A stretch of DNA of 64,000 nt, taken from contig OY761536.1 of assembly GCA_963664605.1 (NCBI GenBank), positions 186,001-250,000 on the forward strand, given 5' to 3'. Positions 15,907 through 24,540 of this stretch are shown one piece after another. Both the position numbers and the translations under genes were made by a program. The notes under the pieces were generated by a model. That model saw only the letters and a program-made list of their open reading frames with translations. It had not been told where the DNA came from and did no database searches. Source of the stretch: JAHOYW01 sp963664605 (lineage in GTDB: Bacteria > Verrucomicrobiota > Lentisphaeria > Victivallales > Victivallaceae). The number at the start of each line of letters is the position of its first letter. Within the stretch, counting starts at the first letter, position 1.

Positions 15907-18468
15907 ATGTTTAAAAATTTTTGTATAATAATTTTCAGCGTTTTAAGCATTTGCGCTTTTTCCGCAGATGATGATTTCAGAGTTGGAATCAGCACCAAAC
16001 GCCCTCTTGTCGGCGAAGTTGTAGAACTCCGGATCAAGGCAACAGGAAGCGTACCTAAATTAATATCTACTCCGCCAATAAAAAATGCCGAATGGCTCAA
16101 AGGCTATAACAGCACATCCACATCCATAATTAACGGAAAAGCCAGTTATACAAAAAATTATGCGTTCAGGATTACACAGAAAGGAACAATTACAGTTCCA
16201 GAATTAAAAGTTGAAGTCGGCGGAAAAATCAAGAAGATCAATTCGTTTAAGCTTCAGGCTGTCAGTGCGGGTGACCAAAAAATTGAAGATGATGAAGATG
16301 AAGATCTGCGTATAAAGGACATCCTTTTCGGACGAGCAGAAATTTTAAATCTCAGCAAAGATTTTTATGTAGGTGAAGAAATTTCCCTGGAAATAAATAT
16401 ATTTAGCTGGAGACGCTTTCCGGTCCGTCTCACCAGTTACCCTGAAATCAAACTTAACGAAATTGTCTTCAGGGATTACAGTCAGCAGAATCGCGAAAAT
16501 CCGCGTTTTATCTTAAAGCGAGAGGGCCTTGTTACAATAAAGGGCAAAAAATTTACTAAGCAGTCATTTGAAACCGCATTTAGAACAATTGCTCCCGGCC
16601 CTTTTGAGACAAATATAAGAGTACAGACAGAAATCAACATACCCACCGATCAACGGGATTTCTTCGGGAGGCCAACTTATAAACGCACCCCTTATACTGT
16701 GGAAATACCTTTTAAGGTAAATGTTAAACCGCTGCCGAAGGCTCCGGAAAACTTCGCTTTCCTTGGCCTGGTGGGAAACTGGGATCTTAATTTTTCCTTT
16801 AAGAACAAAAAAATCAAGGTGGGAGACCCCTTAACCCTGGCTTTTACGGTATACGGGCTCGGCACCCTTGAAACCCTGAATATACCAAAACTTGAAGCTG
16901 ACGGTTTTCGTATTTACCCGCCCGAGGTAGATAAGAAAACAGCCTATGACGGACGGGAAAGGGCGGAAATAAAATATGTTCTTATTCCTCTCCAAAAAGG
17001 GGAAAAAGAGTTAAAACTGCAAGTATCGGTATTTTCTTCGGTTCTGGGAAAGTATAAAACCTTCAGCTTTGCCAAAAAATTAGAAATTGAAAAATCCGAT
17101 AATCCTTTGGAAAATGTCAACTATACCAGAAAAAATCCAGCTTCAGCAGTTCCCGAGTCAAAATTTAAAAGTAAACAGAAGATACCGCGTTCCGACATAC
17201 TTTTCCTGAAAACAGAAAACAGCGGCGAAGTGAAGGTTCCACTTTATCAGAACTGGCTGTTGGCATATATTATCCTGGGAATACTTGGCCCATTATGTTG
17301 GGTTCTTAGCGAAATAAGTTACTGGCGACAGCAGAAACTAGGCAATAACAAAGCCTTGCAGCGCTGCCGCGCAGCTTTGAAACGCAAAGGAAAAATGTTG
17401 AAAAAAATCAAAAAATGCTCTGATGACGACCTTAACAACGTGATTCAGCATGAAGCGGTTCCTTTTATCAATGACATGCTGGATCTGCCACACGGGACAA
17501 CTACATCAGAACTGGTGAAAAAAGTCAAAAGCGACAATCTGGCGCAATGTCTGACCAGTGTCGGCGAATCAAGCTATTTACCCGGTTCTTCAAACTTGAA
17601 TAAAAAGGAGCTTAGAGCAAAATTGTATAAGGCTTTAAAGCGTTTAACTCTTGTCGGACTGTTGTTTATAATGCCGTTGATGCTGGACGCAGCTGAAAAA
17701 TCAGAAAAACCCGCACAAGCTCTTAAGGAAGTCCCGGCAACATTCAAAGAAGCAGTGGCGTCCTATGATTCCGGTGATTTTGCCGCGGCTTCGAAGTTTT
17801 TCCGTTCCCATATAAGCAAAGATGCGCCGGATCCGGCTTTACTCTATAACCTTGGAACTTGTTTATGCAATGAAGGCGACCTGGCCGGAGCACTGGTTTG
17901 TTTCGAAAGAGCACATCTCCTGGCGCCTTGTGATACGGCAATTACCGAAAACTTGAATTTTGTCAGGCGCAGGTTATTCCTGCCTGTGCTTAATAAGATC
18001 GACGGCCCGACAGAAATGCTGCTTGCCGGAAGTCATTCGCTGCGCCCTGATGAATGGCTGTTAATCGCTGCACTGGCATGGGCGGCTGCCGGCATATTCT
18101 TAGCTTTCCGCCGCAAGTTGAGCCTAAACAAGCGAATTGTTTTTGTCGGAAGTTGTATGATTATCTTTACAATTGCCATCGCTGCGTGCATATTTGAAAA
18201 AATGGATGCATACAGCAATGACAATGCGGTGGTAACATCGGCGAATGCCGAATTGCGTTCCCTGCCTTCAATAAATTCCGGCAGTAAACTGGTGCGCCTG
18301 CGTATGGGAACAGTTGTGAAGATAATTGAATCCCGGTTTGACTGGGTTCGTATAAAGTCAGATAACACAAAAGGGTGGATGCAGGAAAGCCATATAACGC
18401 GTATCGCACCGGGTAATGATCTGCCGTCTGTAAAAGAAACAAAAAAGCTGATAAAAATAAAAAAATAG
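15907..18468 (+). CDS. BatD/BatE-type fusion: oxygen-tolerance protein with TPR and SH3 domain
   Basis: An 853-aa envelope protein. I chose ATG 15907 because AAGGAG lies at 15897-15902 and the next residues form a clean signal peptide (MFKNFCIIIFSVLSICAFSA); an in-frame ATG at 15886 lacks these. Beta-rich BatD repeats fill about residues 21-440, followed by a membrane helix near 451-470 and a cytosolic stretch. A signal-peptide-like helix near 581-596 (LTLVGLLFIMPLMLDA) marks the fused BatE part, with TPRs at about 610-690, two helices near 717 and 744, and a bacterial SH3 domain at about 775-835. It starts 31 bases after the BatBC fusion, so the two form one operon and probably one complex. 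Confidence 0.85.
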   Translation: MFKNFCIIIFSVLSICAFSADDDFRVGISTKRPLVGEVVELRIKATGSVPKLISTPPIKNAEWLKGYNSTSTSIINGKASYTKNYAFRITQKGTITVPELKVEVGGKIKKINSFKLQAVSAGDQKIEDDEDEDLRIKDILFGRAEILNLSKDFYVGEEISLEINIFSWRRFPVRLTSYPEIKLNEIVFRDYSQQNRENPRFILKREGLVTIKGKKFTKQSFETAFRTIAPGPFETNIRVQTEINIPTDQRDFFGRPTYKRTPYTVEIPFKVNVKPLPKAPENFAFLGLVGNWDLNFSFKNKKIKVGDPLTLAFTVYGLGTLETLNIPKLEADGFRIYPPEVDKKTAYDGRERAEIKYVLIPLQKGEKELKLQVSVFSSVLGKYKTFSFAKKLEIEKSDNPLENVNYTRKNPASAVPESKFKSKQKIPRSDILFLKTENSGEVKVPLYQNWLLAYIILGILGPLCWVLSEISYWRQQKLGNNKALQRCRAALKRKGKMLKKIKKCSDDDLNNVIQHEAVPFINDMLDLPHGTTTSELVKKVKSDNLAQCLTSVGESSYLPGSSNLNKKELRAKLYKALKRLTLVGLLFIMPLMLDAAEKSEKPAQALKEVPATFKEAVASYDSGDFAAASKFFRSHISKDAPDPALLYNLGTCLCNEGDLAGALVCFERAHLLAPCDTAITENLNFVRRRLFLPVLNKIDGPTEMLLAGSHSLRPDEWLLIAALAWAAAGIFLAFRRKLSLNKRIVFVGSCMIIFTIAIAACIFEKMDAYSNDNAVVTSANAELRSLPSINSGSKLVRLRMGTVVKIIESRFDWVRIKSDNTKGWMQESHITRIAPGNDLPSVKETKKLIKIKK

Positions 18469-18489
18469 ATTATTTCCCCGGGAGTTTTA

Positions 18490-18936
18490 ATGAAAGCTAT
18501 CGCTAAATTTTTTATTATCCTTGCAATATTGGGATCATTTTTGTCCAGTTCATTCGCGGAAACAAACGGTTTAAAAGAACGTTATCCTCATCTAAGAAAA
18601 GAGCCGGGAATGGATTTTTTTGGCGTTAACTGGCGCGATGCCGAACCAAACGAATACTTTTATTTAATACCGGCACATCTTGGCGCGACATTATTTATTT
18701 TGGTGGGTAATGTCGTCGGTACGCCGGTAAGGGCAATTTTCAATCTTTGCAACGGAGACTTCAAAGGGGATCATTATCTTCCTCCAGTGGGGTTATCAAC
18801 CCGGTATCTTGCCCCGGTAGGCGGTTATATCCTCGGCACTCCATTCTGGCTTATTGAAAAAGGCCTGTACGAATATCCAAGAGATCTAATCATCGGCAAA
18901 GAGGAGAAATACCATTTCGCCGATGATGACGAATAA
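18490..18936 (+). CDS. Small secreted protein of the Bat locus
   Basis: A 148-aa protein I do not recognise. It has a Sec signal peptide (MKAIAKFFIILAILGSFLSSSFA). The mature part has two Gly/Pro-rich hydrophobic stretches (HLGATLFILVGNVVGTPVRA and APVGGYILGTPFWL) that could dip into a membrane, and an acidic tail. GGGAG precedes the ATG, and the gene follows the BatDE fusion by 21 bases, so it is likely the last gene of that operon. Confidence 0.65.
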   Translation: MKAIAKFFIILAILGSFLSSSFAETNGLKERYPHLRKEPGMDFFGVNWRDAEPNEYFYLIPAHLGATLFILVGNVVGTPVRAIFNLCNGDFKGDHYLPPVGLSTRYLAPVGGYILGTPFWLIEKGLYEYPRDLIIGKEEKYHFADDDE

Positions 18937-18960
18937 TTCCTGATTTTTTTAATCCGGCTA

Positions 18961-18988
18961 TTGACAAAATATTTTGAAATTGTATAAT
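18961..18988 (+). promoter_or_regulatory. Consensus sigma-70-type promoter of the GntR-LacI gene
   Basis: TTGACA (18961-18966), a 16-bp spacer and TATAAT (18983-18988), both perfect boxes. Transcription would start near 18995, inside the palindrome described next. Confidence 0.85.
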
Positions 18989-18993
18989 AAGTG

Positions 18994-19009
18994 TTATGGT
19001 TAACCATAA
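18994..19009. promoter_or_regulatory. Perfect palindromic operator TTATGGTTAACCATAA
   Basis: A 16-bp perfect palindrome on the expected transcription start, five bases after the -10 box and 21 bases before the regulator's ATG. The position is that of an autorepression site for the dimeric regulator encoded next. Confidence 0.75.
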
Positions 19010-19030
19010 TTTATTTTAAAAGGATTTAAC

Positions 19031-20104
19031 ATGGCGTTTCCTGTATACCAGCAGATAAAAGATATTATACGCGCAGAAATTGCCCAGGGGAAATATAAGC
19101 CAGGCGATACCTTACCGTCAGCCAATCAATTGGCAAAACTATTTTCAACCAGTCGAAACACCGCAGTCAAGGCGATAAATGACTTGGCCTTCGAAGGTAC
19201 TATTTATTGTGTGCAGGGGAAAGGATCGATAGTAAATGATTTGCGAAAAAAGACCGTCCGCAACCTTAAAAGGAAAAAATCCGGCATACCGGAGATCGGA
19301 GTTCTGCTTTCGGATTTTGACAAACTCAACCACCCCTACTTTACCAGCTTATTCAAGGGGATATCTGAAAAAGCCAAGACAATTCCATGCAAGCTGAAAA
19401 CTTTTTGTATAAATAATTATTCCATAAACGACTTTGTCAATACCGAATACTTTGACGGGCTCATAGTGGCAAGTAAACTGCCGGAAAGTTCGGTTCTTGT
19501 ACTAAAGCAAAACCATATTCCCTTTGTACTGGCGGGCAATGATATTTACGGAGAAGAACTGCTCTGCGTAACAGGAGACAGCTACAATTCAACTTACGAA
19601 GCGGTCAAATATCTGCATTCGCTGGGGCATGAACAGATAGCCGTGTTGACCGGGCCGACAACTGCACGCAGCACTCCGCTGGCATATATGGCATACAAGC
19701 ATGCGATGAATGAACTGAACCTTGAAGTGGATGAGAGTCTTTTCAGGGCATGTGATTATGGAGAAGAAGCTGGCTACAAATGTTTTCAAAACCTGCTGGC
19801 AATAAAAAAAACTCCAACGGCAGTTTTCACAATGGAAGACAATATAGCAGTCGGGGTAATAAAAGCTGCGGAAGAAAATTCTCTGAAAGTTCCTGAGGAT
19901 TTGTCGGTAATTGGAAGCGGAGACAGATTTCCAGTGTCAAACGTTAAAATACCACTGACAACTTTCAGCGACAGACTTCCGGAAATCGGCGCTCTATGCC
20001 TTGAGATGATAGATAAAAAAATAAATAACAAAGTAATCAAAAACACAAAAGTAAGTCTTAAATCTGAATTAATCATAAGAAAATCATGCGCGAAAAGAAA
20101 ATGA
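19031..20104 (+). CDS. GntR-LacI hybrid transcriptional regulator (AraR-like layout)
   Basis: A 357-aa regulator with a GntR winged helix at residues 1-70 (YQQIKDIIRAEIAQGKYKPGDTLPS, then SRNTAVKAINDL) joined to a LacI-type periplasmic-binding-like sensor domain from about residue 88. The sensor contains the family signatures YFDGLIVA, GHEQIAVLTGP, TAVFTMEDNIAVGV and DLSVIGSGD. This layout is known from AraR, which lets go of DNA on binding a sugar. It heads a three-gene operon with a ceramidase-like hydrolase and a Gfo/Idh/MocA oxidoreductase, so the inducer is probably the sugar-like substrate of those enzymes. The palindrome at 18994 is its likely operator. Its stop overlaps the next start by four bases. 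Confidence 0.9.
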   Translation: MAFPVYQQIKDIIRAEIAQGKYKPGDTLPSANQLAKLFSTSRNTAVKAINDLAFEGTIYCVQGKGSIVNDLRKKTVRNLKRKKSGIPEIGVLLSDFDKLNHPYFTSLFKGISEKAKTIPCKLKTFCINNYSINDFVNTEYFDGLIVASKLPESSVLVLKQNHIPFVLAGNDIYGEELLCVTGDSYNSTYEAVKYLHSLGHEQIAVLTGPTTARSTPLAYMAYKHAMNELNLEVDESLFRACDYGEEAGYKCFQNLLAIKKTPTAVFTMEDNIAVGVIKAAEENSLKVPEDLSVIGSGDRFPVSNVKIPLTTFSDRLPEIGALCLEMIDKKINNKVIKNTKVSLKSELIIRKSCAKRK

Positions 20105-21513
20105 ATCTCCTGCTCGCCGGAACAGCTAAAGTCGATATAACCACCAGTAAGCCGGATACTCCGGTTATGGACCCGCTCTACGCAAAAGTCCTGGTTATTA
20201 ATGACGGGAAAACAAAAATCATTATTATTACGATGGATGTTACCGCTATCGGCGGCAGAAAAATATCTGACGGTATGCTTTACGACGTCAGCGAAGACTT
20301 CCTGCCCGAACTACGTAGACGCGTCTGGAAGGAATTAGACATACCCGGCGCGAATATTTTAGTCAATGCTTCACACACACATCCGCCGGGCCGTCTTTTA
20401 TGCGATGATGATGAACAGCTTGATCGTATATATAATGCAATCAACTGCGCAATGAAAAATATGACCGAAGTAAAAATAGGCGCGGGTTCAGGGATTGAGG
20501 GACGCATCAGCATGAACCGCACTCTTAACCTGAAAAATGGCAGACAATGGTCAATCCGGCATACAAATCCCTCTCCGCCTGATGAAGAAGTGAAAAGTTA
20601 CGGCCCGGTTGACCCGGAAATAGGAATACTGCGCATAGACAGGCTTGATGGCAGCCCGTTGGCGGTAATCTATAATTTTGCCTGTCATTTACTTTTCGGC
20701 GATGCACGCGGAAGCATTACCGCCAACATTCCAGCTTATGCTTCGAAAGTTATTGAAGAAACTCTCGAACATGACTGTATGGCATTTTTTATTCAGGGAG
20801 CAGCCGGTGATGTGATAGATGTTAATTTCAAGAACTTCAACCGCAGCCGGGACATCAAGATGCTTGGAACTATGCTTGGCGAAAGCACTTTGAAAGCATA
20901 TAGGAATATCCAAACAGAAAACATTGATCTCAAAATCGTTTCTGAAACCATAAGTGTTCCACGGAGAAACGATATACCGGAAAAAACCGCGGCATTGAAA
21001 GTGGAGCAGGATAAGCTTCTCAAATCCCTGTCGGGAACAACACTGAATTTCAAAAGTTTCCTTTCTCTTTACCAGTCTGACATAAAAATTGATCCAGACA
21101 TGGATGCTTTGAATAAAAACAACATTGATAAATACCTGAAAAACATTTCCGCGATGGAAAAACTTGCAAGAATCCAGGACAAAATATCTACCTTGGAGAA
21201 ACATCAGAGAATCAACACGGAAAGCGGAGAGAAAAATATTGATATGGAACTGCAGGCTATTGAAATCGGCAACTGCGTAATAGTAAGTTCCCCCGCTGAG
21301 CTGCTTACTGAAATAGGCATGAATATCAAAAAAGCTTCCCCATACAAGCATACTTTCGTGGCGGCGTATTCAAATGGCTATGTCCATTACGGCGCGCCGG
21401 CGGCGGATTATGATAAAGGCGGCTATGAGGTTACCGAATGCCTTTTAGCACCCGAATGGCAAGAAATATTCGAAACCAGAACCAGAGAACTTATTAATAA
21501 ATTAAGGAACTAA
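20101..21513 (+). CDS. Neutral/alkaline ceramidase-like hydrolase
   Basis: A member of the neutral/alkaline non-lysosomal ceramidase N-terminal domain family, whose bacterial members are often of unknown substrate in PVC genomes. The protein starts with AGTAKVDIT and has the zinc-site-like NASHTHPPG near residue 90, a conserved YNFACHLLFG, and FFIQGAAGDV near residue 240. There is no signal peptide, so it acts in the cytoplasm. I prefer ATG 20101 (ATGA overlap with the regulator stop) to ATG 20086, which adds only MREKK. Position between a sugar-type regulator and an oxidoreductase suggests a sugar or polyol derivative rather than ceramide as substrate, which is inference. Confidence 0.85.
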   Translation: MNLLLAGTAKVDITTSKPDTPVMDPLYAKVLVINDGKTKIIIITMDVTAIGGRKISDGMLYDVSEDFLPELRRRVWKELDIPGANILVNASHTHPPGRLLCDDDEQLDRIYNAINCAMKNMTEVKIGAGSGIEGRISMNRTLNLKNGRQWSIRHTNPSPPDEEVKSYGPVDPEIGILRIDRLDGSPLAVIYNFACHLLFGDARGSITANIPAYASKVIEETLEHDCMAFFIQGAAGDVIDVNFKNFNRSRDIKMLGTMLGESTLKAYRNIQTENIDLKIVSETISVPRRNDIPEKTAALKVEQDKLLKSLSGTTLNFKSFLSLYQSDIKIDPDMDALNKNNIDKYLKNISAMEKLARIQDKISTLEKHQRINTESGEKNIDMELQAIEIGNCVIVSSPAELLTEIGMNIKKASPYKHTFVAAYSNGYVHYGAPAADYDKGGYEVTECLLAPEWQEIFETRTRELINKLRN

Positions 21514-21517
21514 GAAA

Positions 21518-22684
21518 ATGTCTGAAAAACCTATGAATTTCGCCGTTATCGGATGCGGAGCCCTGGCTCGCATGCAGCATATCCCGAACATTGCCAAATC
21601 TCCTAAAACCGTTCTTCACACCTGTTGTGATCTTTCTGACGAAGCCCTTAAGGAGTGTCAGGAAGTACACGGAGCTCTGCATATCAGTAAGGATTGGCAA
21701 ACTGTTGTCGCCAATCCTGAAATAGAAGCAATCTGTCTGGCTACAACCGAAAAACTGCGTCTGCCGGTTATTGAACTGGCGGCAAAATACAAAAAACCGG
21801 TATATGTGGAAAAACCGCTTGCCAGAACATTGGATGAAGTTTATGCTATCCAGAAAGTCGTTCATGAAAGCGGTATTCCATTCTGTGTCGGACATAACCG
21901 CCGCAACAGCCCGGCAATGATTGACGCACACCGCATTTTCCGTGACCAAATGGAAAATCCCCAGATTTGCGAATGGCGCTGGGATCGTGAAGCCGCTACC
22001 CGTCCGGCACGTGATGATGATGGTACTGCTACATTCACTTGCCGCATCAACGACGACTGGTATTCATGGAAAACCTGGGTTTTCGACAAACAACAGGCTC
22101 CATACGGCCCAATGCTTTTTGAAATGACTCATTTTACCGACCTGTGCAACTGGTTTCTGGGGAGTGAACCCGTCGAAGTTGTCGCTATGGAAACAGGAAT
22201 GCTCAATCACGCAATTATTGTTAAATATGCCGGCGGAGAAATCGCAACCCTGACTTTGTGCGGCAACGGTACATTCGGTTATCCCAAAGAACTCTATGAG
22301 GCAATGGGCAACGGCAGTATGGTTGTCTGCGACCACATGTGTGAGGTGCGTACCGCCGGGATCAAAGATGTTCCGGCAAAAATAACCTATCCTTTTCTAA
22401 AAGACCGCCATCCAGAAATCGGGAAGCAGGGAGGAATCACCGGATGGCTCGAGAAAAAAGCCGCCGCCTGCCAGGAAGCTCTGGATAAGAATGATCAATT
22501 CCTGCAGTTCACCGCTGAGCCCAACAAAGGGCACGCTCATGCAGTGGATAATTTCGTTGATGAAATCCGTGGGGAAGGCCCCGTCGTCTGCGGAGTCGAT
22601 GATGCCGTCATGGCAACACGGGTGGCGTTCGCTGCAATCAAATCAGCCAGAGAAGAACGCATCGTTAAACTGTCAGAAATTTAA
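21518..22684 (+). CDS. Gfo/Idh/MocA family oxidoreductase
   Basis: A 388-aa NAD(P)-dependent dehydrogenase of the glucose-fructose/inositol dehydrogenase family. The N-terminal Rossmann fold has FAVIGCGALARMQHIPNI, and the diagnostic VYVEKPLART holds the catalytic-region lysine of the EKP motif (about residue 97). The C-terminal alpha/beta domain has FEMTHFTDLCNWFLG, which in this family lines the sugar pocket. It follows the ceramidase-like gene by four bases and is the last gene of the operon. Likely it oxidises or reduces a sugar or cyclitol taken up under control of the GntR-LacI regulator; the exact substrate cannot be told. Confidence 0.93.
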   Translation: MSEKPMNFAVIGCGALARMQHIPNIAKSPKTVLHTCCDLSDEALKECQEVHGALHISKDWQTVVANPEIEAICLATTEKLRLPVIELAAKYKKPVYVEKPLARTLDEVYAIQKVVHESGIPFCVGHNRRNSPAMIDAHRIFRDQMENPQICEWRWDREAATRPARDDDGTATFTCRINDDWYSWKTWVFDKQQAPYGPMLFEMTHFTDLCNWFLGSEPVEVVAMETGMLNHAIIVKYAGGEIATLTLCGNGTFGYPKELYEAMGNGSMVVCDHMCEVRTAGIKDVPAKITYPFLKDRHPEIGKQGGITGWLEKKAAACQEALDKNDQFLQFTAEPNKGHAHAVDNFVDEIRGEGPVVCGVDDAVMATRVAFAAIKSAREERIVKLSEI

Positions 22685-22783
22685 AATCGACGAATAGGTC
22701 TTTTGTCCGGCTGTTTTCCCGCCTGAATATTCCGCATACAGCATTTGTGCTTAGAAAAAATACCTATTTTTTTAAAATATGCT

Positions 22784-22811
22784 TTGACTATGCTGTTAGT
22801 AGGGTTAATAT
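22784..22811 (+). promoter_or_regulatory. Promoter of the HU gene
   Basis: TTGACT (22784-22789), a 16-bp spacer and TAATAT (22806-22811). The start point near 22818 gives a leader of about 68 bases with AAAGGAATG before the ATG at 22886. Confidence 0.65.
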
Positions 22812-22885
22812 TATGATGTTAATCGACTAAAAATTGTTAGATATTTTTAAATACAGACTTTTACAAAATAAAAAGGAATGACAAA

Positions 22886-23182
22886 ATGACAAAACGTGAT
22901 CTTGTAGTCAAAATTTCTAAAGAAACTGGATTAATTCAAAATGATGTGGCTTTTGTAGTCCAAAAAACTTTTGATTATATCGCAGCGGAATTGATTGAAG
23001 GAAAAACTATAGAATTACGTAATTTTGGTGTTTTTGAAGTAAAAGTCCGTAAGAGCCGCAAGGGGCGCAACCCGAATAAACCTCAGGATGAAGTTATCAT
23101 TCCTGAAAGAGCTGTTGTTAAATTCCGCGCTGGCAAGGAATTGAAAGAACAGGTCGAAAAGATTAACACAAAAAAAATATAA
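22886..23182 (+). CDS. HU/IHF-family DNA-binding protein
   Basis: A 98-aa histone-like protein, close to the usual 90-100 aa. It has the HU fold: helical N-terminus (MTKRDLVVKISKETG), IELRNFGVFEV strands, the DNA-binding arm ending in GRNPNKP, and the C-terminal FRAGKELKEQV helix. It bends DNA non-specifically and shapes the nucleoid. It has its own promoter and terminator, so it is a single-gene unit separate from hisS downstream. The arm proline needed for kinking DNA is present. Confidence 0.95.
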   Translation: MTKRDLVVKISKETGLIQNDVAFVVQKTFDYIAAELIEGKTIELRNFGVFEVKVRKSRKGRNPNKPQDEVIIPERAVVKFRAGKELKEQVEKINTKKI

Positions 23183-23216
23183 GCATTGAATTAATGCTGT
23201 AAAATAAATTATAGAC

Positions 23217-23251
23217 TGCGCCGCGCAAAACGCCTGGCGCATTTTATTTTT
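23217..23251 (+). terminator. Rho-independent terminator after HU
   Basis: TGCGCC (23217-23222) pairs with GGCGCA (23236-23241), followed by TTTTATTTTT. It separates the HU gene from hisS. Confidence 0.65.
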
Positions 23252-23273
23252 AAATATTAAGGATTATAAAGTT

Positions 23274-24539
23274 ATGGCAAAATTTTCTCCACCACCGGGA
23301 ACAGCGGATATTTTCCCTGAAGAAATGCCTTTATGGCATAGGCTCGAGGATACTGCCCGTCGTATTTTTCCGCTTTACGGCTATGGAGAATTACGAACAC
23401 CAATCTTTGAGTTCACAGATGTTTTTAAACGCGGTATCGGTGACGAAACCGAAGTTGTACAAAAGGAAATGTATACTTTTGAAGATCGCGGCGGACGCAG
23501 TTTGACTTTGCGTCCTGAAGGTACCGCCGGAGTAATGCGCGCCCTGCTGAATACCGACATCATGAATGGCAATGAAAAGCGCGTCTTCTATATCGGCCCG
23601 ATGTTCCGGGGAGAACGGCCCGCCGCCGGAAGAAGGCGTCAATTTCACCAGATAGGTGTTGAAAATGCCGGAAGAGTAGCTCCCGAGCTTGATGCTGAAA
23701 ATATGGCAATGATGATGCAGTATCTTGATGAATTGAAGATAAGCGGCGCAAAACTATTGATAAACACCAGAGGCGTACAAGCCGACCGTAAGCCGGCAGA
23801 AGAAAGCTTAAACAGCTATTTCCAGCAGCATGTCGGAGATATGTGTGATGATTGCAAAACCCGTGTTTCCCGGAATGTCTGGCGAATACTTGACTGCAAA
23901 CAGGAAAGGTGCCGGGAAATTGTTAAAAATGCTCCCGATTACGTCAGTTGTTACACCGCGGAATCCAGAGCTTATTTTGACCGGGTTTGTGAATTACTGA
24001 CTTCTTTCAAAGTCGATTTTGAAATAGATAAACAACTGGTGCGAGGCCTGGATTATTACGCACATACGGTTTTTGAAGTGGTCCATCCCGGGATCGGGGC
24101 GCAGAGCGCTATCGCCGGCGGCGGACGTTATGAGTTATACCTGCCGGAAAATAAAAAACCTATAGTCGGAGTTGGCTTTGCGGCCGGTCTCGAACGTCTG
24201 CTGATGGTTCAGGAAACCTTGAATGTAGCTCCTCCTGTATCCGGTAAAGGCCCGGTATTCCTGGTAAGCATGGGAACTCAGGCGCGGGCTTTCAATATGA
24301 AGCTGGCTCAAGATCTGCGCAGCGAAAGCGTTCCTGTTGTCGTTGAGGTTGAAGATAAAAGCATGAAGGCCCAGATGCGCGCGGCAAACCGGGCCAATGC
24401 CGCTTTCGCTGTGATCTGCGGCGATGATGAACTGGCATCAGGAAAACTGGTCTGCAAAGATATGCAGGAAGGTTCCCAGGAAGAAATCTCCCAAACTGAA
24501 CTGAAGAGTTTTCTGTTAAAAACATATAAAGGGGTATGA
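23274..24539 (+). CDS. hisS: Histidine--tRNA ligase
   Basis: Class II aminoacyl-tRNA synthetase charging tRNA-His, 421 aa as usual for bacteria. The start PPPGTADIFPEE is typical. Motif 2 is seen as LRPEGTAGVMRA, the histidine-specific loops as GRRRQFHQIGVE and VRGLDYYAHTVFE, and motif 3 as GVGFAAGLERL. The C-terminal anticodon-binding domain follows from about residue 325. It is first in a tight run hisS-adk-map-infA (gaps of 1 and 3 bases, then an overlap), so all four probably share a message. Confidence 0.96.
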   Translation: MAKFSPPPGTADIFPEEMPLWHRLEDTARRIFPLYGYGELRTPIFEFTDVFKRGIGDETEVVQKEMYTFEDRGGRSLTLRPEGTAGVMRALLNTDIMNGNEKRVFYIGPMFRGERPAAGRRRQFHQIGVENAGRVAPELDAENMAMMMQYLDELKISGAKLLINTRGVQADRKPAEESLNSYFQQHVGDMCDDCKTRVSRNVWRILDCKQERCREIVKNAPDYVSCYTAESRAYFDRVCELLTSFKVDFEIDKQLVRGLDYYAHTVFEVVHPGIGAQSAIAGGGRYELYLPENKKPIVGVGFAAGLERLLMVQETLNVAPPVSGKGPVFLVSMGTQARAFNMKLAQDLRSESVPVVVEVEDKSMKAQMRAANRANAAFAVICGDDELASGKLVCKDMQEGSQEEISQTELKSFLLKTYKGV

Positions 24540-24540
24540 C

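Noticed and set aside
20689..21351. A 220-aa minus-strand frame opposite the ceramidase-like gene.
   Set aside because: It is wholly within a recognised gene and encodes no recognisable domain.
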